A stretch of DNA of 64,000 nt from contig NZ_QJST01000003.1 in assembly GCF_003226255.1 (NCBI RefSeq), positions 147,764 to 211,763 on the forward strand, given 5' to 3'. The DNA comes from Idiomarina fontislapidosi. Its GTDB lineage: Bacteria; Pseudomonadota; Gammaproteobacteria; Enterobacterales; Alteromonadaceae. Made by a program: the position numbers and the translations under genes. Positions 9,377 through 18,262 of the stretch are shown one piece after another (the stretch's first letter is position 1; every line of letters begins with the position of its first letter). Below the pieces are notes generated by a model, which was not told where the DNA came from, did not search any database, and was given only the letters and a program-made list of their open reading frames with translations.

Positions 9377-9509
9377 TTTTGATCGAGGCGCTATTGGACA
9401 CAAAATAAAGCCAACAGTGCCACAGATTCGACTAGAAATGTAGCAGTTTTTAAGACAGCACAGTATTATGGTAAAAGTGACGCCGACAATGCTTAAGGAC
9501 TAGCAAACT

Positions 9510-11030
9510 ATGGATATAGCCGACATTAAGACACAGCACGCGCATGACTCTTTGGACAAGCAGCAATCTGTTGTTCCGATGTTAGTGATCGCGCTTCATC
9601 CAAACGTCAACCGTGTTGGCGAGGTAGCCCCACTGTTAGATTTGGACCGTGAGGGACGGGGCTACGTGAGTCGTAATCGACCTGAATTTTCTAAAAATGG
9701 TTATGCTGGGAAACCGCTCGCTGACCCACACATCAGTCGGTCGCCATTAATTATACAAAAGGATTCCGAAGAACTTTATCGAATTCGCGCACACAGCACG
9801 AGCACCCAAGTTACCATTCCGGGGCGCTCGGAGCAGCAGGAGTATTTGCTAACCGCGGACGATCTGCACGAAGGCATTATCCTTACCTTGAGTCAAAAAG
9901 TAGTATTGTTGTTTAAGTTTTTGCCGCTGCAACACATGCTGGTGCCTGATGACAATCTTATTTTAGGTATCAGCCCCGATATAGCTGCCGTTAGAGACAA
10001 AGCAAAGAATATTGCCAGACTCAATTTGCCAGTAATGATTAGAGGTGCCGCAGGGGTCGGAAAAGAACATGTCGCTCGCAGCATTCATGACTACAGCGAT
10101 CAATCTAATGAGCCTTTTGTTTCGGTGAATGTGGCTGCTATTCATGATGCTGTGGCGGAGGAAGAACTGTTTGGCACGGTGCGCAATGGGCAACGTCGCA
10201 AAGGTTGGTTAGAACAAGCAGGGCAGGGCTCGATTTTATTAGAAGATCTGGAAGACGCCTCAGAAAAAGTACATGAGTTAATATTTAAAGCGTTTAAAGC
10301 ACAAAAAGTATTGGCTATCAATGATTCGACGCCAGTGCCTGTTAAATGTCGGTTCATGCTTACAAGCACTTACGACAACTGTCCTGAGAATAAAAGTTCG
10401 TTACTGTGGCGCCTGAATAATTTATTGTCTGCTTATCAATTGTTCGTTCCGAGTTTGGTTGATAGACGAGAGGACATCGGTCTGCTATTTACTCACTTTG
10501 TCGAGGAACAGTGGTCTAGGGTCAATGTGAAGAAGCGTTTTAATGCCGAGATACCGACCGATTTGATGGTGCAGCTGTTGCTATTTAATTGGCCGGGCAA
10601 TGTGCGACAGTTGCGTAATGTGGCGCGCCAAATTGTGATTGATAGCCGCGAACAAGAGCGTCTATATTTGGACCCTCAACTGCTGAGTATCCTTGCATCA
10701 AAGCAAGAACTACCTAACGCGAGTAACAGTAAAAAGGTGACTAAATCTCGCAAACCTAATAGCGTGAGCAAAGATGAGTTAATAGAGTCGTTACAAAACA
10801 ATCGATTTGAGTTGCAAGCGACCGCTCGAGAACTCAATATTTCTCGTGCATCCGTATACCAGCTGATTCAACGGTTTGACGGCATTAATACTGCACAAGA
10901 TCTGTCAGAAACGGCTATTCGCGAGCACTATGAACGATACAAAGGTGACACAGAAAAAATGATGTGGGCACTGAAAGTTTCGCAAGTTGGATTACGGCGA
11001 CGTTTAAAAGCGATGGGGCTTGAGATTTAG
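9510..11030 (+). CDS. FHA/AAA+ transcriptional regulator, sigma54-activator type without GAFTGA
   Basis: A 506-residue regulator. Residues about 25-140 look like an FHA domain (GRGYVSRNRPEF, LADPHISRSPLII), though the usual SRxH histidine is Pro. An AAA+ domain follows, with Walker A GAAGVGKE at 179-186. The stretch between ELFG and the Walker B region reads ELFGTVRNGQRRKGWLE, so the GAFTGA loop that contacts sigma54 is gone, and Walker B is the unusual SILLEDLED. The R-finger/sensor segment (WPGNVRQLRNVARQ) is kept. A Fis-type HTH (LQATARELNISRASVYQLI) is followed by a second HTH-like repeat ending RRRLKAMGLEI. It probably regulates without sigma54. SD AAGGA lies 10 bp before the ATG. The target genes are unknown. 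Confidence 0.8.
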   Translation: MDIADIKTQHAHDSLDKQQSVVPMLVIALHPNVNRVGEVAPLLDLDREGRGYVSRNRPEFSKNGYAGKPLADPHISRSPLIIQKDSEELYRIRAHSTSTQVTIPGRSEQQEYLLTADDLHEGIILTLSQKVVLLFKFLPLQHMLVPDDNLILGISPDIAAVRDKAKNIARLNLPVMIRGAAGVGKEHVARSIHDYSDQSNEPFVSVNVAAIHDAVAEEELFGTVRNGQRRKGWLEQAGQGSILLEDLEDASEKVHELIFKAFKAQKVLAINDSTPVPVKCRFMLTSTYDNCPENKSSLLWRLNNLLSAYQLFVPSLVDRREDIGLLFTHFVEEQWSRVNVKKRFNAEIPTDLMVQLLLFNWPGNVRQLRNVARQIVIDSREQERLYLDPQLLSILASKQELPNASNSKKVTKSRKPNSVSKDELIESLQNNRFELQATARELNISRASVYQLIQRFDGINTAQDLSETAIREHYERYKGDTEKMMWALKVSQVGLRRRLKAMGLEI

Positions 11031-11165
11031 CTAACGCACTAGGCATATTAAACACGTTGAAAATCCGATAAACTGTGCGTTTAGCACTTGCAATTAAGAA
11101 ATCAGCCCTCATCTGATATGAGTGGCGTTCAATTATTATAAAGCAACATCAATTGAGGAAACATT

Positions 11166-11501
11166 ATGAGTTTTTTTATTAGCCCTGCATACGCGCAAGA
11201 TGGTGCAGCTGCTCAAGGTGGCGGCATGGAACTAATCATCATGCTGCTATTATTCGGTTTGGTATTTTATTTCTTGATCTACCGTCCACAAGCCAAACGC
11301 ATGAAGCAGCATAAAGAGCTCATTAGTTCGCTCAGCAAGGGCGATGAAGTCCTTACGCAAGGCGGTATGGTCGGCAAAATTACCAAAGTGAGTGACGACA
11401 AAGATTTTATCGTCATCGCTTTAAGTGAAGAAATCGAAGTGACTGTACAAAAAGCGGCAGTTACCTCAGTTCTTCCTAAAGGTACAATGAAGTCTCTCTA
11501 A
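11166..11501 (+). CDS. yajC: Preprotein translocase subunit YajC
   Basis: A 111-residue single-pass inner-membrane protein that joins SecD-SecF to support Sec-dependent export. It has one strong helix at about 22-42 (MELIIMLLLFGLVFYFLIY), then the family signature RPQAKRMKQHKEL and a small cytoplasmic beta domain (GDEVLTQGGMVGKI). Its length matches E. coli YajC (110). It has an excellent SD (GAGG) before ATG 11166. It is followed by secD after 24 bp and then secF, the classic order. In many gammaproteobacteria tgt precedes yajC; here the FHA/AAA+ regulator lies there instead. Confidence 0.97.
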   Translation: MSFFISPAYAQDGAAAQGGGMELIIMLLLFGLVFYFLIYRPQAKRMKQHKELISSLSKGDEVLTQGGMVGKITKVSDDKDFIVIALSEEIEVTVQKAAVTSVLPKGTMKSL

Positions 11502-11525
11502 TAGAAAATGTAAGGTAGGCACGAC

Positions 11526-13370
11526 GTGTTAAATAAATACCCGTTGTGGAAAAACCTGCTCGTAATTTTCGTTATTTTGTTGGCAGCGCTGTATGCGCTG
11601 CCTAACATTTACGGCGAAGATCCCGCAGTACAAATTTCCGCAGATCGTCAAGCAACAGTAGATGCCTCAACGCTTGATCTAGTTCGTGAAACGCTGAAGT
11701 CAGAAGACATCTCACCCAAATCCGTTGCGCTTGAACAAGAGCAAGTATTGGTTCGACTCAGTTCAGATAAAGAGCAGTTGCAAGCGCGTGAAGCGCTTAA
11801 TAAGCGCTTAGGTGAGCACTATATTGTAGCCCTTAACTTAGCTCCGGCAACGCCAGGATGGCTAAAGTCTATTGGTGCAGAGCCAATGAAATTGGGCCTA
11901 GATTTACGTGGTGGCGTTCATTTTTTGATGGAAATCGATATGAACGAAGCCATGCGCAAAATACTCGATGGTATGAAAGATACTATTCGCAGTTCTTTGC
12001 GCGAAGAGCGTATTCGCTATACCAATGTCAGCGTAGAAGATGATGCGATCAATGTTGAGCTTCGTTCAGACGAAGACTTCCAACAGGCCGAAGCGTACTT
12101 AGATGGACGTTATCAAGGCTACCAGATGTTTGCGGATGCAGAGACCAACACGGTTCGCATGCAAATGACTGAGCAAAAACTCGCGGAAACACGTGACTAT
12201 GCCGTATCGCAAAACATCACCATTATGCGTAATCGTGTTAATGAACTCGGTGTGGCTGAACCGGTAATTCAACGCCAAGGTGCGAATCGTATCGTTGTCG
12301 AGTTGCCTGGCGTGCAAGACACGGCGCGCGCGAAAGAAATTTTGGGTGCGACAGCAACGCTTGAGTTTCGTTTAGTGGACACCGAAAACGACGTGCGTGA
12401 CGCGATGAATGGTCGCGTGCCGTTTGGTAGTCAATTATTGCCTTCACGTGATGGCGGACCGCAGTTGCTCAAAGAAGATGTGATTTTGACGGGCGACCAC
12501 ATTGTGAATGCTGGCGTTGGGTACGATGAGTACAATCGACCACAGGTTAATATCGAGCTTGACGGTGTTGGAGGTGATAAAATGTCACTTGCGACCAAAG
12601 ACAATGTCGGTAAACCAATGGCGACTGTATTTATGGAATACGAGTCAACGGGCGAGCGTGATGCTGAGGGCAATCTGCAATTTAACAAGAAAGCAGAAGT
12701 CGTCAGTGTGGCTACGATCCAATCGCGTTTGGGTAGTAGCTTCCGTATCACGGGCGTAGGACCGCAAGAAGCACAAAACTTATCGTTATTGCTACGAGCA
12801 GGTGCCTTGATCGCGCCGATTCAAATTGTTGAAGAACGCACCGTCGGACCGAGCCTTGGTCAACAGAACATTGATGCAGGGACCCAGGCAATTATCTGGG
12901 GTCTGGTGTTAGTACTGCTGTTTATGGTGTTGTACTACAGAAAGTTCGGTATTGTTGCGGATATCGCATTGGCGACCAACATCATTTTGATTATCGGTGT
13001 GATGTCGATGATTCCAGGCGCAACGCTGACTTTACCAGGTATGGCGGGTATCGTACTGACGGTGGGTATGGCCGTGGATGCGAACGTGTTGATATTTGAG
13101 CGAATTCGAGAGGAAATTCGTGCTAAGCGTAGCCCTCAGCAAGCGATTCATCACGGCTATGATAGTGCGCTATCGACCATCGCCGATGCGAACATCACCA
13201 CGTTGATTGCAGCGATCATCCTGTTTGCCGTGGGTAATGGTCCGGTAAAAGGCTTCGCGATTACATTGGCAATCGGTATTATCACATCAATGTTTACCGC
13301 GATTGTCGGTACGCGAGCGATTGTTAACTCCGTCTGGGGTGGCAAGCGTCTTAGCAAGTTATCAATTTAG
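11526..13370 (+). CDS. secD: Protein translocase subunit SecD
   Basis: A 614-residue RND-type protein that uses proton motive force to pull exported proteins through after SecYEG. One N-terminal helix ([16 protein letters not shown]) is followed by a large periplasmic P1 domain, then five helices. Conserved motifs: [50 protein letters not shown], and [17 protein letters not shown], which includes the helix-4 Asp needed for proton transfer. The start is GTG 11526 with an AAGG-type SD. Length equals the E. coli protein (615). secF follows after 5 bp. Confidence 0.98.
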   Translation: MLNKYPLWKNLLVIFVILLAALYALPNIYGEDPAVQISADRQATVDASTLDLVRETLKSEDISPKSVALEQEQVLVRLSSDKEQLQAREALNKRLGEHYIVALNLAPATPGWLKSIGAEPMKLGLDLRGGVHFLMEIDMNEAMRKILDGMKDTIRSSLREERIRYTNVSVEDDAINVELRSDEDFQQAEAYLDGRYQGYQMFADAETNTVRMQMTEQKLAETRDYAVSQNITIMRNRVNELGVAEPVIQRQGANRIVVELPGVQDTARAKEILGATATLEFRLVDTENDVRDAMNGRVPFGSQLLPSRDGGPQLLKEDVILTGDHIVNAGVGYDEYNRPQVNIELDGVGGDKMSLATKDNVGKPMATVFMEYESTGERDAEGNLQFNKKAEVVSVATIQSRLGSSFRITGVGPQEAQNLSLLLRAGALIAPIQIVEERTVGPSLGQQNIDAGTQAIIWGLVLVLLFMVLYYRKFGIVADIALATNIILIIGVMSMIPGATLTLPGMAGIVLTVGMAVDANVLIFERIREEIRAKRSPQQAIHHGYDSALSTIADANITTLIAAIILFAVGNGPVKGFAITLAIGIITSMFTAIVGTRAIVNSVWGGKRLSKLSI

Positions 13371-13375
13371 GGTGA

Positions 13376-14326
13376 ATGATGAGACAGTTAATTAATACAA
13401 AAGAACGCATAGGATTCATGCGGTTTCGTGGAGTATTTGCACTCATCAGTGGCTTGCTCCTTCTTGCGTCAATCGTGTCACTATCGGTAAACAAACTGAA
13501 TTTTGGTTTAGATTTTACTGGCGGAACCTTGATTGAAGTCGGCTTTCCTCAAGCAGCCGATCTCGATCAAGTACGTGGTACCCTAGAGGCGGGTGGATTT
13601 GCCGATGCCGTTGTCCAGAACTATGGTACTCAGCAAGACCTGCTGATTCGGCTTGAACCGCGCGAGGGTGTTAAAGCCGAAGAACTTGGTACGCAGATCT
13701 TAACGACTTTGCGCGACAATATTGATTCGTCCATTGAGATGCGTCGTATTGAGTTCGTTGGCCCTAACGTAGGCGACGAGTTCGTCGAGCAGGGTGGCCT
13801 AGCTATGCTGACCGCATTGATATGTATCCTGATTTATATCGCAATGCGATTCGAATGGCGACTAGCTGTCGGTGCTGTGGCGGCGTTGGCTCACGATGTC
13901 ATTTTGACTTTAGGTCTTTTCTCAGTGCTCGGGCTCGAATTCGACCTGACTGTACTGGCTGCATTACTCGCGGTCATCGGTTACTCAATAAACGATACCG
14001 TGGTGGTTTCCGACCGCGTGCGAGAAACCTTCCGCAAGTACGCTAAATTGACACCTACGCAGGTTATTAACCGTGCATTAACGGATACCATGAGCCGAAC
14101 CCTAATTACTTCATTAACCACTATTTTAGTGTTGTTAGCGTTGTTCTTTGTCGGTGGGCAATTGATCCATGGATTCGCGACTGCGTTATTATTTGGTGTG
14201 ATTGTTGGTACGTACTCATCGATTTTCGTAGCCAGTAGCGTAGCACTTACACTCGGTGTGAGTCGTGAAGACCTGATGCCAACAGAAGTTGAGAAAGAAG
14301 GCGCGGACCAAGATCCGCTGCAATAG
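13376..14326 (+). CDS. secF: Protein translocase subunit SecF
   Basis: A 316-residue partner of SecD with six membrane helices and a short periplasmic domain after helix 1. Signatures: NFGLDFTGGTLIEV at the start of the periplasmic domain, RIEFVGPNVGDEF, and AVIGYSINDTVVVSDRVRE in the membrane core. The start is ATG 13376, immediately followed by a second ATG (MMRQL), 5 bp after the secD stop. Length fits the family (E. coli 323). It is the last gene of the yajC-secD-secF unit; yaaA begins 16 bp later and may be co-transcribed. Confidence 0.98.
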   Translation: MMRQLINTKERIGFMRFRGVFALISGLLLLASIVSLSVNKLNFGLDFTGGTLIEVGFPQAADLDQVRGTLEAGGFADAVVQNYGTQQDLLIRLEPREGVKAEELGTQILTTLRDNIDSSIEMRRIEFVGPNVGDEFVEQGGLAMLTALICILIYIAMRFEWRLAVGAVAALAHDVILTLGLFSVLGLEFDLTVLAALLAVIGYSINDTVVVSDRVRETFRKYAKLTPTQVINRALTDTMSRTLITSLTTILVLLALFFVGGQLIHGFATALLFGVIVGTYSSIFVASSVALTLGVSREDLMPTEVEKEGADQDPLQ

Positions 14327-14342
14327 TCGATAGGAGAACATT

Positions 14343-15125
14343 ATGCTCGCGGTACTTTCACCCGCCAAGAATTTAGATTATGAATCGGACTATCTTGCGG
14401 TAGAAGCAACGCAACCTCGGTTGCTAGATGAGGCTGAAACACTGGTTCAGCGTTGCCGCGAGCTCACTCCTCAGCAACTCGGCTCGTTAATGAAGATCAG
14501 CGATAAACTGGCGGGTCTAAATGCTGCGCGCTTTACCGAGTGGAGCCTGCCTTTTACTGAAGACAATGCGCGTCCTGCTATCTACGCGTTTAATGGCGAT
14601 GTCTATGCAGGCTTGGATGCGGAGTCAATGACTCATGATGATGTCCGCTCAGCACAGCAGCAACTGCGAATTTTATCTGGTTTGTACGGTTTACTCCGTC
14701 CGCTTGACCTGATGCAGCCCTATCGGTTGGAGATGGGCACCAAGTTAGATAATGAGCGTGGTAAAAATCTGTATGAGTTTTGGGGTGATGAAATCACCGA
14801 GTTGCTCAACGCCGATCTGGCTCAGACAGACAGTGATGTATTGGTGAATTTAGCGTCGAATGAATACTTTTCATCCGTCAATAAAAAGGCGCTCAAAGCC
14901 CAGTTAGTCACGCCCGTATTTAAAGATGAGAAGAACGGTCAGTTCAAGGTCATCAGCTTTTATGCAAAGAAAGCGCGTGGACTGATGGCTCGCTTTATGG
15001 TGAACCAAAAGCCGAACAGCGTGTCTGATTTAAAAGCATTTGACTATGCAGGCTATCGCTTCTCAGCATCGGAATCGAGTGACAAAGAACTCGTGTTTAA
15101 ACGCGCTGAAAGCGATCGACCTTAA
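14343..15125 (+). CDS. yaaA: Peroxide stress protein YaaA
   Basis: A 260-residue soluble protein of the UPF0246/YaaA family. In E. coli YaaA lowers free intracellular iron during hydrogen peroxide stress and binds DNA; the exact biochemistry is unsettled. Family hallmarks are the N-terminal [15 protein letters not shown], the middle [25 protein letters not shown] and the C-terminal [15 protein letters not shown]. Length equals the family norm (about 258). SD AGGAG precedes ATG 14343. It lies 16 bp after secF and 28 bp before a DUF3014 gene, so it may be read through from the sec operon. Confidence 0.96.
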   Translation: MLAVLSPAKNLDYESDYLAVEATQPRLLDEAETLVQRCRELTPQQLGSLMKISDKLAGLNAARFTEWSLPFTEDNARPAIYAFNGDVYAGLDAESMTHDDVRSAQQQLRILSGLYGLLRPLDLMQPYRLEMGTKLDNERGKNLYEFWGDEITELLNADLAQTDSDVLVNLASNEYFSSVNKKALKAQLVTPVFKDEKNGQFKVISFYAKKARGLMARFMVNQKPNSVSDLKAFDYAGYRFSASESSDKELVFKRAESDRP

Positions 15126-15153
15126 CCTATTGTAACAATGAGGACCGCAGGGC

Positions 15154-16029
15154 ATGGCAGAACAAGATAACTATCCTGACAAAGAGAACAGTAGCAGTGC
15201 TGCACGATGGATCGTTGCCGTTATTGTTATCGTTATTATTATTGGCGGCGGCAGTTGGTGGCTTTTATCGGGTTCTAATGAGTCCGAACCAAAGCAGACT
15301 CAGTCGATGGATATGCCAAAACAGCCCGAAGAAGCACCTGCGGTTGAACCGAAAGAGCCGGAGCCAACGCCTGAACCTGAGCCAGAGCCTGAACCGGTCG
15401 TATCGCCAGAGACCAGTACAGAGGAGCCAGTAGAGCCCGAACCTGCTATTACGCTTCCTGAATTGAACGAAAGCACACCAACCGTGTTGCAAGAATTGGA
15501 TAATAGCGGTCTTGAGATTCAACCGCTTAAAAGTTCTCAATTGATTAAAGATGCAGTGGTTATCATCGATAATTTGCGAAACGGCATGCTTGTCACTGAT
15601 CGCACCGTTGTACAACGTCCAGATGGTCGTTTCTCGGTCATTGAGGTTGAGGGTGAGCTATACATTGATGAGCAAAGTTATCAACGCTACGATCCAATTG
15701 TCGATTGGTTTACGAGCCTTGATGCAAGTGCATTGGTAGATAACTATGAACTGTTTAAGCCACTGTTCCAAGAGGCTTACGGTGAAATCGGTTACCCAGA
15801 CAGTGATTTTGAGAACGCCGTTATCGAAGCGATTAATGTGTTGTTAGAAACTCCCGTTCCTGAATCACTTGTACGAGTAGATGACGACAGTGTCATGTAT
15901 ACTTATCATGATTCGTCACTTGAAGCATTACCGCCGGCGCAAAAGCAACTTTTGCGCATGGGGCCAGAAAATATTAAGCGAATCAAAGCTAAATTAAGAG
16001 ATGTAAAAGCAGCGTTTCGAGACAATTAA
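15154..16029 (+). CDS. DUF3014 domain protein, membrane-anchored
   Basis: A 291-residue protein of unknown function. A short cytoplasmic N-terminus precedes one helix at about 18-40 (WIVAVIVIVIIIGGGSWWLL). A Pro/Glu-rich linker follows at about 45-110, with EPEP-type repeats much like a periplasm-spanning spacer. The C-terminal half (about 125-285) matches DUF3014, with ELYIDEQSYQRYDPIVDWF and a Lys/Arg-rich tail. The architecture predicts an inner-membrane anchor with a periplasmic domain. Its stop overlaps the next start by one base (TAATG), so it is translationally coupled to a PlsC-type acyltransferase, which suggests a role at the envelope. No catalytic motif is visible. Confidence 0.8.
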   Translation: MAEQDNYPDKENSSSAARWIVAVIVIVIIIGGGSWWLLSGSNESEPKQTQSMDMPKQPEEAPAVEPKEPEPTPEPEPEPEPVVSPETSTEEPVEPEPAITLPELNESTPTVLQELDNSGLEIQPLKSSQLIKDAVVIIDNLRNGMLVTDRTVVQRPDGRFSVIEVEGELYIDEQSYQRYDPIVDWFTSLDASALVDNYELFKPLFQEAYGEIGYPDSDFENAVIEAINVLLETPVPESLVRVDDDSVMYTYHDSSLEALPPAQKQLLRMGPENIKRIKAKLRDVKAAFRDN

Positions 16030-16625
16030 TGACAGAAAATAAAGATGTAATACCAAGTAATTTAGAAGGCGATTTCCCATCACAAGGAAATCGCTTTTCG
16101 CGTTGGGTCGGACGTGTAGGCATGCGTCTGATGGGAGGCTGGAAAATCAACGGTTCAATGCCGGATACACGCCAGGCTATCATTCCAATTGCGCCGCACA
16201 CCTCTAACTGGGATTTTCCTGTTGGGGTGTTTGTGATGCTCGCTATGGGGCTTAAGTTAAATTATTTGGGTAAAGCGAGTCTTTTTCGTTTTCCGATTAA
16301 AAGTTTGATGCTTAAGCTTGGTGGCATTCCTATCGATCGCTCCGCCGCCAATGGTGTTGTTGGCAAGATGGTCGAGGAGTTTAAAACCAAGCATGAATTA
16401 GTGCTGGTGATTACGCCTGAAGGCACGCGTAAAAAAGTCAAACAGTGGAAGTCAGGATTTTTACATATTGCTAAGCAAGCTAATGTGCCTGTCGTTCCTG
16501 TGGCAATGGACTTTGCTCGCAAGGCGATTGATATTGGACCGGCGATGATGATTAATGGCGAGATTGAGCGCGAGCTTGAACGCGTTAAGGGATTTTTTGC
16601 ACACGCTCAAGGAAAGCGAGCATAA
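16029..16625 (+). CDS. PlsC-type 1-acylglycerol-3-phosphate acyltransferase family protein
   Basis: A 198-residue acyltransferase of the PlsC/LPLAT superfamily, which moves acyl groups onto lysophospholipids or related glycerides at the inner membrane. The catalytic HX4D motif is HTSNWD, the substrate-binding block is GGIPIDR, and a third block is PEGTRKK. At 198 residues it is smaller than housekeeping PlsC (about 245) and lacks a clear N-terminal helix, so it is a second LPLAT rather than the essential enzyme; its acceptor is unknown. It is coupled by one-base overlaps to the DUF3014 gene before it and the GNAT gene after it. Confidence 0.85.
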   Translation: MTENKDVIPSNLEGDFPSQGNRFSRWVGRVGMRLMGGWKINGSMPDTRQAIIPIAPHTSNWDFPVGVFVMLAMGLKLNYLGKASLFRFPIKSLMLKLGGIPIDRSAANGVVGKMVEEFKTKHELVLVITPEGTRKKVKQWKSGFLHIAKQANVPVVPVAMDFARKAIDIGPAMMINGEIERELERVKGFFAHAQGKRA

Positions 16626-17278
16626 TGATTGTTAAGCGCATAGCGACAACCATCATTTTAGCTTTCTTTATTGCCATGAGCTGGAGTTTATCAGCAGTCG
16701 AGTTCTGGCAAGATGATTTGTCGATGGCGAAGACCACGGAATCATCCCGATTAAAGATCGAGGCATTGAAGCCTTCCGATGCAGCTGAAATCTACACGTC
16801 CTATATGGATTCACAACCTTGGCTCTACGAACAGTTGGGTTGGAGTTGGCCAAGTAGCAAGACGTCAGAAGAACAAAATGGCTCAATGATCCAGCACTTG
16901 CTGAAACAAATGAAAGAAAAAACAGCCTTTAGTTTTGTCGTTATTGATAAACAGTCAAAGCAAATTGTGGGTATGGTCTACTTTGCTCCAGTCGCTTCTG
17001 ACCGTGCTAGCGGTGCGGCATTGGATACGAGCAACTTCCAAGCAGAAATTACCTGGTGGCTTGGGCAGGATGCGGTTGCTAACAGCCTCCATAATGACTT
17101 ATTTGCGTTAACGACTGATTGGTTGAGATCCAGTTGGCCGTGGTCACAAGTGCTATTCCCCGTGTCGGACTCGAATCATTCGGCACTTGCCGTGTTAGAG
17201 AATAGCGCGGCACGCAAGGTAGCGACGAATAGGGACACACAGGAAGTATTTTATTCCTACACGTTAGCCCGAAAATAA
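16625..17278 (+). CDS. GNAT-fold N-acetyltransferase-like protein with a signal-like N-terminus
   Basis: A 217-residue protein. From about residue 43 it follows the RimJ/RimL-type GNAT layout: [18 protein letters not shown] (beta1-alpha1), [18 protein letters not shown] (beta2-3), [12 protein letters not shown] (beta4), and [17 protein letters not shown] near the acetyl-CoA site. Oddly, residues 1-24 are a signal-peptide or anchor-like hydrophobic stretch ([20 protein letters not shown]). GNATs need cytosolic acetyl-CoA, so it is either membrane-anchored on the cytosolic side or a repurposed exported fold. An internal ATG at 16724 would remove this stretch, but it has no SD, while ATG 16625 is coupled by a one-base overlap (TAATG) to the upstream acyltransferase. 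Confidence 0.65.
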   Translation: MIVKRIATTIILAFFIAMSWSLSAVEFWQDDLSMAKTTESSRLKIEALKPSDAAEIYTSYMDSQPWLYEQLGWSWPSSKTSEEQNGSMIQHLLKQMKEKTAFSFVVIDKQSKQIVGMVYFAPVASDRASGAALDTSNFQAEITWWLGQDAVANSLHNDLFALTTDWLRSSWPWSQVLFPVSDSNHSALAVLENSAARKVATNRDTQEVFYSYTLARK

Positions 17279-17331
17279 CGGTAAAATGTGGTATTATTGA
17301 CGCATTATTGAGATTACAAGGAATTCCTAGC

Positions 17332-17796
17332 ATGCATATCATTGAAGGTGGCATCAACGCACCTGGCAAAAAATTTGCCATTGTCGTGTCTCGTTTTAAT
17401 CATTTTGTCGTTGAGAGCCTTTTACAGGGTGCGGTCCAGACGCTAAAACAATATGGTCAAGTCGCAGACGACGACATCACCGTTGTACGCGTACCGGGTG
17501 CTTATGAAATCCCCGTCGCAGCAAAGCGTCTAGCCGAGTCTGGCAAGTATGACGCAATTATTGCAGTGGGCGCTGTTATCCGTGGTGGAACGCCTCATTT
17601 TGACTTTGTTGCTGGCGAGAGCAACAGCGGCTTAGGTCGTGTCTCAATGGAATTCGGTTTGCCGGTGGCGTTTGGTATCATTACTACGGATACTTTAGAG
17701 CAAGCGATTGAGCGCAGTGGCTCAAAAGCTGGAAACAAAGGCTCTGAAGCGGCATTGAGCGCGTTAGAGATGGTTAACGTCTTAGACAAGATTTAA
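17332..17796 (+). CDS. ribH: 6,7-dimethyl-8-ribityllumazine synthase
   Basis: A 154-residue enzyme that condenses 5-amino-6-ribitylaminouracil with 3,4-dihydroxybutanone phosphate, the penultimate step of riboflavin synthesis, as an icosahedral assembly. Signatures: [14 protein letters not shown], the phosphate-binding [15 protein letters not shown], and [10 protein letters not shown] with catalytic H89. I chose ATG 17332 with an SD (AAGGA) rather than an in-frame TTG at 17308, because the product then matches the usual 154-156 residues. It heads ribH-nusB-thiL-pgpA, a standard gammaproteobacterial order. The other rib genes are not in the window, and I see no FMN riboswitch in the 53 bp upstream. 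Confidence 0.97.
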   Translation: MHIIEGGINAPGKKFAIVVSRFNHFVVESLLQGAVQTLKQYGQVADDDITVVRVPGAYEIPVAAKRLAESGKYDAIIAVGAVIRGGTPHFDFVAGESNSGLGRVSMEFGLPVAFGIITTDTLEQAIERSGSKAGNKGSEAALSALEMVNVLDKI

Positions 17797-17812
17797 CAGG
17801 AACGTAATAAGA

Positions 17813-18232
17813 ATGAAACCAGCAGCACGCAGAAAAGCGAGAAAGCTTGCAGTACAAGCGGTTTACTCATGGCAGTTATCGCAAAATACGTTCAACGAGA
17901 TCGAAGCGCAATTTTTAACCGACAACGACACCAGCAAGGTGGACGTTGATTATTTTCTAGAATTGCTTCGTGGCGTTGGCGCTTTTTATAAAAGTTTAGA
18001 TGAGGCGATCGCACCTTATTTGGATCGTCCGATTAGTGAACTCGATCCGGTGGAACTGGCCGTCTTACGTATCGCCGCTTATGAATTGCGCGAACGCTAT
18101 GATGTCCCTTATAAAGTTGCTATCAACGAAGCCATTGAACTTGCGAAGTCGTTCGGCGCGGATGACAGCCACCGTTTCGTTAATGGTGTGCTCGACAAGG
18201 CCGTCGATGCACTCAGACCTGCTCGCCAATAA
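17813..18232 (+). CDS. nusB: Transcription antitermination factor NusB
   Basis: A 139-residue all-helical RNA-binding protein that pairs with NusE (S10) on boxA RNA to assemble antitermination complexes on rRNA operons. Typical motifs: N-terminal [56 protein letters not shown] and the C-terminal [12 protein letters not shown]. Length equals E. coli NusB (139). It lies 16 bp after ribH. A terminator-like hairpin follows its stop and runs into the thiL start codon. Confidence 0.98.
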   Translation: MKPAARRKARKLAVQAVYSWQLSQNTFNEIEAQFLTDNDTSKVDVDYFLELLRGVGAFYKSLDEAIAPYLDRPISELDPVELAVLRIAAYELRERYDVPYKVAINEAIELAKSFGADDSHRFVNGVLDKAVDALRPARQ

Positions 18233-18237
18233 TATAA

Positions 18238-18259
18238 GAGCGGTACGCCGCTCTTTTTT
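18238..18259 (+). terminator. Intrinsic terminator/attenuator between nusB and thiL
   Basis: A 6-bp GC-rich stem (GAGCGG with CCGCTC), a 4-nt loop (TACG) and six T residues follow immediately. The thiL ATG is 3 bp after the T-tract, so the hairpin occupies the space where a thiL SD would be. It should end part of the ribH-nusB transcripts and could also limit thiL translation. Confidence 0.75.
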
Positions 18260-18262
18260 CTT

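Noticed and set aside
11031-11165. Possible long-range repeat TAACGCAC/GTGCGTTTA after the FHA regulator
   Set aside because: The arms are separated by more than 30 nt with imperfect pairing; no credible terminator or regulator element.
15300-15450. Low-complexity Pro/Glu codon repeat in the DUF3014 gene as a DNA repeat element
   Set aside because: It is fully explained as a coding spacer (EPEP-type) in frame, as in TonB-like linkers.
17279-17331. FMN riboswitch upstream of ribH
   Set aside because: Only 53 bp are available and no RFN-element blocks are visible.
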